DNA of 9,902 nt, from positions 1-9,902 of the forward strand of contig CAMCFL010000072.1 of the NCBI GenBank assembly GCA_945873715.1, in the 5' to 3' direction. This DNA is from Akkermansia muciniphila. Its GTDB lineage: Bacteria > Verrucomicrobiota > Verrucomicrobiia > Limisphaerales > UBA9464. The translations under genes were made by a program, and so were the position numbers. Numbering within the stretch: position 1 is the stretch's first letter; every line of letters begins with the position of its first letter. The notes below the pieces were generated by a model. That model was not told the origin of the DNA. It was given only the letters and a program-made list of their open reading frames with translations, and ran no database searches. This document shows, piece after piece, positions 5,157 to 9,902 of this stretch.

Positions 5157-7379
5157 ATGAAGTACCCGTATTCCTCCTATAACACCCCGCTTCCCGGGTA
5201 TGGAACGTCGTTGGTTGACCGGATCAACCTGTACCTGCATTTCCGCCGGTACTTCAAGATCCTCACCGAGCGCTGGCTGCTGATCGTGATCTGCACGCTG
5301 CTGGGGCTCGGCATCTCCGTGTTCCAGGCCATGAACAAGCCGGACATCTACGCGGCGCGATCGGTGCTTCAGGTGACCCCGAAGGTCAACGTCGGCAGCG
5401 TGGCCGCCGCCCAGATCGATGAAGACAGCCGGATGGCGGAGAACCAGATCAGCGTCATGCACAGCGGGATCGTCATCGCCCGCGTCATGGCCAAGCTTCA
5501 GGAGGGAGCCGGTGCCACCAACAAGCTGGTCCGCCCCACCTACAATGCCCTCGCCGGGCGCGGCAACACCTACAGCCTGGAGGTGAAGGGAACCAATCTG
5601 GACCTCTGCCAGCGATTCGCCAGCGCCTGGGCAGACGAGTTCATCGACTACAAGAAGCAGCAGAGGGTTTTCATCAAGAGCTCCGCCGAGGCCGCCACCC
5701 AGCGCGAGATCCTGTCCTACCAGCGGGATCTGAATGCCGCACAGGAAGACCTCGACCAGTTCAGGCGCCAGCATAGCATCGCCGACTTCAAGGACGCCGG
5801 TGCCCGCGCCCGCGAACGGCTAGAAGCCGGGAAAAACGAGTATTTCAGACTGAATACCGAGCGGCAGTTGTGGGAGAACGCCACCCGCGAGGAACTCGCA
5901 ACCAGCGGACTCAACAAACCCGGGACCGAACCCGATCCGGGGACCAAGCGCCGCGAAGCGGACACCCGCCTACAGGACGACGCCAATAGCTCGGCCACCT
6001 ACGTCAGCCTCAAGTTCGAGATCTTCAAGCTGGAGCAACTCTTCGAGGAAAAGCAGATCACGCTGCGCACCAATCACCCCTATATGCGCGATCTCGCGCG
6101 CAACATCGCCACCCGGAAGAAGGAGATTGAGGAAGTCCTCAACATGGTGGAAGGCAACCGCGCCGCGCGCATCCGACAGCTCCGGATCCAGGAGGAATCC
6201 TACGTGCCGCTCATCAAGTCCATCGAGGACGAGGTCTACGACAAGAACACCCTCGAGACCGAGTACGAAAGCCGCACCAAGAAGATCGCCATCATCAAGG
6301 AGCAACTGGACAGCCTGGAGCGGGCGCTTTCATCCATGGGCCGGATCGCCACCGAGGATGAACAGTTCACGGTCCTCGAGCGGGGCACTGGCGATCCCGC
6401 GCCGGTCGCGCCCAACCGCCCGTCGTTGATCGCCGCCGGCACCGGCGTCGGCTTCGTGATTGGCCTGGGCCTGATGTTCCTGTTGCACAAGCTGGATGAC
6501 CGCCTCGACAACCCGGAACACATCGAGGAAGAACTGGGCGAACCCATCCTCGGACAGCTCCCCGAGGTCGACAAGAAGCACTACAGGGAGGGTTACCTGG
6601 TGCTGACCCGGATGAAGGCGCACACCATGTTCGCGGAATCGCTCCGCGGCATCCGTTCCGCGCTGCTCCTTTCGCCGGAAGGCAACAGCAAGCGGCTCCT
6701 CGCCGTCACCTCCTCCGTCCCAGGCGACGGCAAGACGACCTTCACCACCAACTTCGCCATCACGCTGGCGAACTCCGGGAATCGAACCCTGCTGATCGAT
6801 GCCGACCTCCGTCGCGGCAACGTCCACGGCTACTTCGAGCAACCCCTGGAAATGGGCCTCGCGGAAGTCCTCGAAGGCAAACTCGGACTGGCAGAGGCCA
6901 TCCGCGAGACCGGGATCGACAACCTGAGCTTCATGCGCGCCGGTGCGCGCCCGTCGAATCCTTCCGAACTCCTCATCGGTCCAGCCACCAAGGATCTGAT
7001 CATCGAGCTGCGCGGGCGTTTCGATTACGTCATCTTCGATTGCCCGCCGCTCACCGCCATCGACGACACCTTTTCGATCGCCGCCTATCTGGACGGGCTG
7101 TTCTTCGTGGTGCGCGCCGGCAAGACCTCGATGCGCTTCGCCAAGATGGGCATCGCCACCATCCACCAGCGGGGCGCTCCGATCCTCGGTCTGATCGTCA
7201 ACGGCGTGCCGATCGACAACCCATACTACTACTATACCACGTACTATTACTCGTCGTACTATCATCGCCCGCTCAGTCCCGACGAGAACGCCTACCCCGA
7301 ACGTCGTGGAGCCCTTCCGGAGGGAACCGGTGCCCCAGGGGAACCCGGCAAACGGCGCGAGGACGGACCGAAGGGTTGA
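5157..7379 (+). CDS. Wzc-like polysaccharide copolymerase with BY-type tyrosine kinase
   Basis: The product is 740 residues. A cytoplasmic tyrosine-bearing N-terminus (Y3, Y5, Y8, Y15) precedes membrane segment 1 (about 40-58). A Wzz-type periplasmic domain follows, with two long coiled-coil stretches (about 173-248 and 282-395). The proline motif VAPNRPS leads into membrane segment 2 (about 424-446). The cytoplasmic kinase begins with the linker AESLRGIRSAL and has Walker A SVPGDGKTT (K526), Walker A' LLIDADLRRG (D548, D550) and Walker B VIFDCPP (D628). The C-terminal tail holds a tyrosine cluster: Y690-693, Y696-698, Y701-702 and Y713. Proteins of this type control chain length and polymerisation/export of capsule or exopolysaccharide; cycles of tail autophosphorylation between subunits govern ring assembly. 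The kinase is fused in one chain, as in E. coli Wzc, rather than split as in many Gram-positives. It is third in the operon with the barrel and OPX genes. Confidence 0.96.
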   Translation: MKYPYSSYNTPLPGYGTSLVDRINLYLHFRRYFKILTERWLLIVICTLLGLGISVFQAMNKPDIYAARSVLQVTPKVNVGSVAAAQIDEDSRMAENQISVMHSGIVIARVMAKLQEGAGATNKLVRPTYNALAGRGNTYSLEVKGTNLDLCQRFASAWADEFIDYKKQQRVFIKSSAEAATQREILSYQRDLNAAQEDLDQFRRQHSIADFKDAGARARERLEAGKNEYFRLNTERQLWENATREELATSGLNKPGTEPDPGTKRREADTRLQDDANSSATYVSLKFEIFKLEQLFEEKQITLRTNHPYMRDLARNIATRKKEIEEVLNMVEGNRAARIRQLRIQEESYVPLIKSIEDEVYDKNTLETEYESRTKKIAIIKEQLDSLERALSSMGRIATEDEQFTVLERGTGDPAPVAPNRPSLIAAGTGVGFVIGLGLMFLLHKLDDRLDNPEHIEEELGEPILGQLPEVDKKHYREGYLVLTRMKAHTMFAESLRGIRSALLLSPEGNSKRLLAVTSSVPGDGKTTFTTNFAITLANSGNRTLLIDADLRRGNVHGYFEQPLEMGLAEVLEGKLGLAEAIRETGIDNLSFMRAGARPSNPSELLIGPATKDLIIELRGRFDYVIFDCPPLTAIDDTFSIAAYLDGLFFVVRAGKTSMRFAKMGIATIHQRGAPILGLIVNGVPIDNPYYYYTTYYYSSYYHRPLSPDENAYPERRGALPEGTGAPGEPGKRREDGPKG

Positions 7380-7433
7380 CGTCCTTGGAACCTGGAGCTT
7401 CCCGCCCGGGCAGGACTTGACCACCTTGAAGAC

Positions 7434-8285
7434 ATGATCACCTGTACATTCCTCGCCCGCTGGGGCGGTCTCGCCGCGCTGCTGACTGGGCTGCTTTCCC
7501 CGGGTATGACCCAGGCTGCCGGTCTCGCCGATCAGGTCGCCATCCAGACCTGGACCCTGCGCAACCTGAACTTCGACCAGGTGGTCGAGTTCGCCCAACG
7601 CCATGGAATCAAGGATCTCCAATTGATTCCCAATCATCTCGACTACAAGAAGGAGACCCGGGATCAGCTGGCCGCCAAGAAGGCCCGCCTCGAAGCCGTC
7701 GGCCTCCGTGCCTACACCTACGGTGTCGCCGGCACGTCCATGGACAAGGAAGAGAACCGGAAATTGTTCGAGTTCGCCCGGTTCATGGGCATGAAGCTGC
7801 TGATCGTCGAACCCGGCGACTTCCGCATCTGGGACAACCTCGAGGAACTGGCCAAGGAGTACGACATCAAGGTTGCCGTCCATAACCACGGCATCAAATC
7901 CCTCTACGGTAATCCTGCCGTCGTCCGCCAGGTCGTCCTCAACCGCGACGCACGCCTCGGCGTGTGTCTGGATGTCGGCTGGATCACCAGCGCCCACTTC
8001 GATGCCGCCCAGATCTACAAGGATTACAAGGGCCGGGTCTTCGACATCCATCTCAAGGACAAGAAGGTCCAGAAGACCACCAAGGGGGATGACGTGGCCA
8101 ACGACACCCACATCGGCGAAGGCGATGCCAACTACAAGGGCCTCTTCAAGGCCCTCCGCGAATCCGGCTATACCGGCCGCATCGCCATTGAAACCGACAG
8201 TGCCGACTTCGCCCGCCAACCGGATGACTTCGTTCGCAAGGCCAAGGAGTTCATCGCAGGAGATGACGCCAGTGACGCCCGCTAA
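7434..8285 (+). CDS. Secreted sugar phosphate isomerase/epimerase-like TIM barrel
   Basis: The product is 283 residues. The N-terminus (WGGLAALLTGLLSPGMTQAA) is a signal peptide with cleavage near residue 29. The rest matches the xylose-isomerase-like / AP endonuclease 2 TIM-barrel fold: VAIQTWTLRN at strand 1, IVEPG (E126), VHNHG (H150, H152), CLDVGW (D180), FDIHLKD (H206), GEGDANYKGLFKAL, and IAIETDS (E253). E126, D180, H206 and E253 fit the divalent-metal ligands of the family, so it is probably an active metal-dependent isomerase or epimerase rather than a degenerate one. Export to the periplasm is common for this family in Verrucomicrobiota and Planctomycetota, usually in sugar breakdown; the substrate is unknown. 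It lies 54 bases after the kinase gene, a gap holding the palindrome GCCCGGGC (7404-7411) and no evident promoter. Its 3' end overlaps the methyltransferase gene. Confidence 0.88.
   Translation: MITCTFLARWGGLAALLTGLLSPGMTQAAGLADQVAIQTWTLRNLNFDQVVEFAQRHGIKDLQLIPNHLDYKKETRDQLAAKKARLEAVGLRAYTYGVAGTSMDKEENRKLFEFARFMGMKLLIVEPGDFRIWDNLEELAKEYDIKVAVHNHGIKSLYGNPAVVRQVVLNRDARLGVCLDVGWITSAHFDAAQIYKDYKGRVFDIHLKDKKVQKTTKGDDVANDTHIGEGDANYKGLFKALRESGYTGRIAIETDSADFARQPDDFVRKAKEFIAGDDASDAR
8258..8262 (+). promoter_or_regulatory. Shine-Dalgarno AGGAG inside the isomerase gene
   Basis: AGGAG touches the ATG at 8263 with no gap but lies nine bases before the in-frame GTG at 8272. Ribosome spacing therefore favours GTG 8272 as the methyltransferase start, or ATG 8263 if initiation depends on coupling. 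It is one of the few good SD matches in the window. Confidence 0.55.
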
Positions 8286-9297
8286 GGTCGCACCACCCAC
8301 GGGTCCCCTGCCGTCGGCGTTGACCGCCGGATGGATCTTCCCCACCTGCGCCCAGTGCGGGCAGACCGCCGGCGAGTCGGCCCTGAAGGTTCCCCATCCC
8401 GATGCTCCCGGCGGGATGTCCCACGTGTGGAAATGCGCCGGGTGCGGACTGCGCCGACTCCAGCCGCGACCAGGCCCCGACATCATCGGCCACTACTACC
8501 AGCAGGAGACCGGCTACAACGCCTTCGAAGGTCGCCGCCGCAGTGCACGTGCCCAGGTGGTCTGGGATTTCCTGCGGGATTCCTTTTCACGTCCCCGCGA
8601 CGCCCGACTCTCCACCCAGCTCGCCGGGTTCGCAGCCGCGCCTCTGGCCCGCTGGCTCTTCGACATCAACGTCCGCATCGATGGCCGTCACGGCATGCGC
8701 GTGCTGGAGGTCGGGTCCGGCTACGGGGATATCCTGATGTACCTGCAGTCCCGGGGCTGCAAGGTCCTCGGGACGGATCTGAGTCCTTCGGCGGCCGCCA
8801 AGGCGGGGGAGAACGGGGTGGAAGTGCGCGTCGGCAACCTGGTGGACCTCCATCTGCCCGGAGAGTCGTTCGATGCCGCCATCATGTCCCATAGCCTGGA
8901 GCATGTGCCCGACCCGAATGCCGAGCTTCGCGAACTACACCGGATCCTGGCTCCCGGTGGATTGCTCCACATCGCCGTTCCCAATGGAGCCGCCGTGCGA
9001 CTGGACACCGACGGCCGGGAGTGGATGCACCTCTCCCATCCCTATCACTTCTGGTATTTCGATCCGGACAATCTGGTGGCCATGATCCGGAAGCACGGGT
9101 TCGAGCCATTGGCACCTCCACAGACCACTACCCGCCACCACGCTCTCGGACTGTGGCGGGCGGAACTCCGCGCGTGCGGCATCGTCCCTGCCACCCGGCG
9201 TTTACTCCGTTTTCTCCGTGGCTCGCTGTCCAACCCGCAAGGGGGCGATGTCCTGCGGTTGGTCTGTCGGCGGGTCCAGTCCGTGCCGCTGGGTTGA
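8263..9297 (+). CDS. SAM-dependent methyltransferase with N-terminal zinc ribbon
   Basis: From ATG 8263 the product is 344 residues; from the better-spaced GTG 8272 it is 341. The frame is open further upstream within the isomerase gene, but that part is low-complexity Ser/Pro/Thr and not real protein. Residues 29-61 hold two CxxC pairs (C29, C32, C58, C61), a probable structural zinc site. The class I Rossmann fold begins at residue 147 with motif I VLEVGSGYG, then LGTDLSPSA, the mid motif SHSLEHVPDP (E213, H214) and LAPGGLLHIAVPN. A C-terminal helical part follows, with SHPYHFWYFDPDNL. Methyltransferases of this layout often sit in O-antigen, capsule and sugar-modification clusters, so a glycan or nucleotide-sugar substrate is plausible here; no residue identifies it. 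It overlaps the isomerase gene by 23 (or 14) bases, so the two are likely co-translated. It is convergent with the sulfatase gene, 24 bases away. Confidence 0.9.
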   Translation: MTPVTPAKVAPPTGPLPSALTAGWIFPTCAQCGQTAGESALKVPHPDAPGGMSHVWKCAGCGLRRLQPRPGPDIIGHYYQQETGYNAFEGRRRSARAQVVWDFLRDSFSRPRDARLSTQLAGFAAAPLARWLFDINVRIDGRHGMRVLEVGSGYGDILMYLQSRGCKVLGTDLSPSAAAKAGENGVEVRVGNLVDLHLPGESFDAAIMSHSLEHVPDPNAELRELHRILAPGGLLHIAVPNGAAVRLDTDGREWMHLSHPYHFWYFDPDNLVAMIRKHGFEPLAPPQTTTRHHALGLWRAELRACGIVPATRRLLRFLRGSLSNPQGGDVLRLVCRRVQSVPLG

Positions 9298-9321
9298 GGA
9301 ACCGGCCTGCACGCGAGGCTT

Positions 9322-9902
9322 CTACCTGGCTTCCGGGATCGTTTCCTCGAGTTGCATCGCCGCCGGCTGAAGTGTCGCCCGGTGAGCGTCGATCGCCTCC
9401 CGGATCCTGGCCAACACCTCAGGGTGCTCCCCGGCGCGACTCCATCGCTCGCCCGGATCCTCACCCAGATGGAAGAGGAGCGGCGGGTCATGCGGGATCG
9501 GCTGATCCGTTCCGTAGCCGGAGCGGGTGATGAAGTGCGCCTTCCATTGGCCCAGGCGCGCGGCAAAGAGGGTGGTCCCGCGATAGTACAGAAACGCTCC
9601 GCGCTCGACCTTCCCAGTACCGAAAAGGAGCGGTGTGATGTCCATGCCGTCGATCGTGCCTTGGGGAGGTGGGGATCCGCTGAGCTTCGCGAAAGTAGGT
9701 AGCAGGTCCAGGGTCACGGCCATCTCACGCTGCACCGATCCCGCGGGGATCCGCCCGGGCCACCAGGCGATGCCCGGGACCCGCATCCCACCCTCCCAGG
9801 TCGAGCCCTTGCCCTCGCGCAACGGACCGGCACTGCCCCCGTGATGATCGAAGATCATCCAGGGTCCATTGTCGCTGCTGAAGACCACCAACGTTTCCTT
9901 GG
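9322..9902 (-). CDS. Arylsulfatase (sulfatase family), C-terminal part; 5' end outside window
   Basis: The gene runs leftward from the right edge to a TAG stop (complement of CTA at 9322-9324), giving 192 visible residues. The fragment opens with KETLVVFSSDNGP, the sulfatase strand whose Asp-Asn pair (fragment residues 10-11) binds the calcium ion. It continues with PLREGKGSTWEGGMRVPGI, which carries an active-site lysine (fragment residue 31), and WWPGRIPAGS. TLDLLPTFAKLSG, IDGMDITPLLFG and the tail LFHLGEDPGER complete the usual order of arylsulfatase A-like enzymes. The formylglycine site (C/S-x-P-x-R) lies in the missing N-terminal part, so activity cannot be judged. It would hydrolyse sulfate esters, probably on a sulfated polysaccharide, in the periplasm or outside. 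It is on the opposite strand and so in a separate transcription unit from the export genes. Confidence 0.95.
   Translation of the reverse strand, partial: KETLVVFSSDNGPWMIFDHHGGSAGPLREGKGSTWEGGMRVPGIAWWPGRIPAGSVQREMAVTLDLLPTFAKLSGSPPPQGTIDGMDITPLLFGTGKVERGAFLYYRGTTLFAARLGQWKAHFITRSGYGTDQPIPHDPPLLFHLGEDPGERWSRAGEHPEVLARIREAIDAHRATLQPAAMQLEETIPEAR

Noticed and set aside
4446..5774. A 442-codon open frame on the minus strand
   Set aside because: It is antisense to the OPX and kinase genes, with no recognisable domain and no plausible start; the plus-strand genes explain the region.
7380..7433. Possible terminator between kinase and isomerase genes (GTCCT ... AGGAC and GCCCGGGC)
   Set aside because: The stems are only 4-5 pairs with competing partners and no T-run follows; too weak to call.
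7873..8262. Upstream in-frame extension of the methyltransferase
   Set aside because: It is low-complexity Ser/Pro/Thr/Arg text made by reading the isomerase gene out of frame. An SD at 8258-8262 marks the real start.
6330..8486. A 718-codon open frame on the minus strand
   Set aside because: It lies antisense to the kinase and isomerase genes, both of which have clear family motifs. Its translation is repetitive Gly/Val/Asp/Glu-rich text with no motif, as expected from the complement of GC-rich codons.
9298..9321. Bidirectional terminator between the convergent methyltransferase and sulfatase genes
   Set aside because: The 24-base gap has no convincing inverted repeat or T-run on either strand.

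Overview
The window is a GC-rich (roughly 60-65 %) stretch of bacterial chromosome that most resembles Verrucomicrobiota, perhaps the Limisphaerales/Pedosphaera side of the phylum. This is inferred from protein style: a matrixin with a calcium-loop segment and the C-terminal 'W-x-G-x-Y' secreted-protein tail common in that phylum, a secreted TIM-barrel sugar isomerase, an arylsulfatase, and start codons that mostly lack a Shine-Dalgarno sequence. No marker gene is present, so the taxon is not proven.

Positions 1-2602 hold three plus-strand genes joined by 4-base ATGA overlaps: the end of an ABC-exporter ATPase, a small secreted protein of unknown function, and a secreted matrixin-type zinc metalloprotease. 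The only sizeable non-coding stretch follows (2603-2832, 230 bases). It contains two strong hairpins just after the protease stop codon, then a set of interleaved inverted repeats. It separates the protease cassette from the next operon.

Positions 2833-7379 form a compact exopolysaccharide or capsule export module: an outer-membrane beta-barrel, a short Wza-like periplasmic export protein (OPX), and a Wzc-like copolymerase fused to a BY-type tyrosine kinase with a tyrosine-rich tail. Together these can form an envelope-spanning route: the kinase/copolymerase in the inner membrane controls chain length, the OPX protein forms the periplasmic conduit, and the barrel probably provides the outer-membrane pore. 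The OPX protein ends right after its SLBB-like domain and has no Wza-type C-terminal membrane helix, which makes the neighbouring barrel the natural exit pore.

Positions 7434-9297 carry a secreted sugar-phosphate-isomerase-like TIM barrel and a zinc-ribbon SAM methyltransferase that overlap each other. They follow the export genes in the same direction and may act in sugar metabolism and in modification of a sugar or glycan. A convergent gene on the minus strand (9322 to the right edge) is the C-terminal part of an arylsulfatase. No tRNA, rRNA, CRISPR array, insertion sequence or integrase was seen. Nothing here is clearly a wholly new system. The points most worth following up are the barrel/short-OPX pair, the ABC/secreted-protein/matrixin cassette, and the structured intergenic region.
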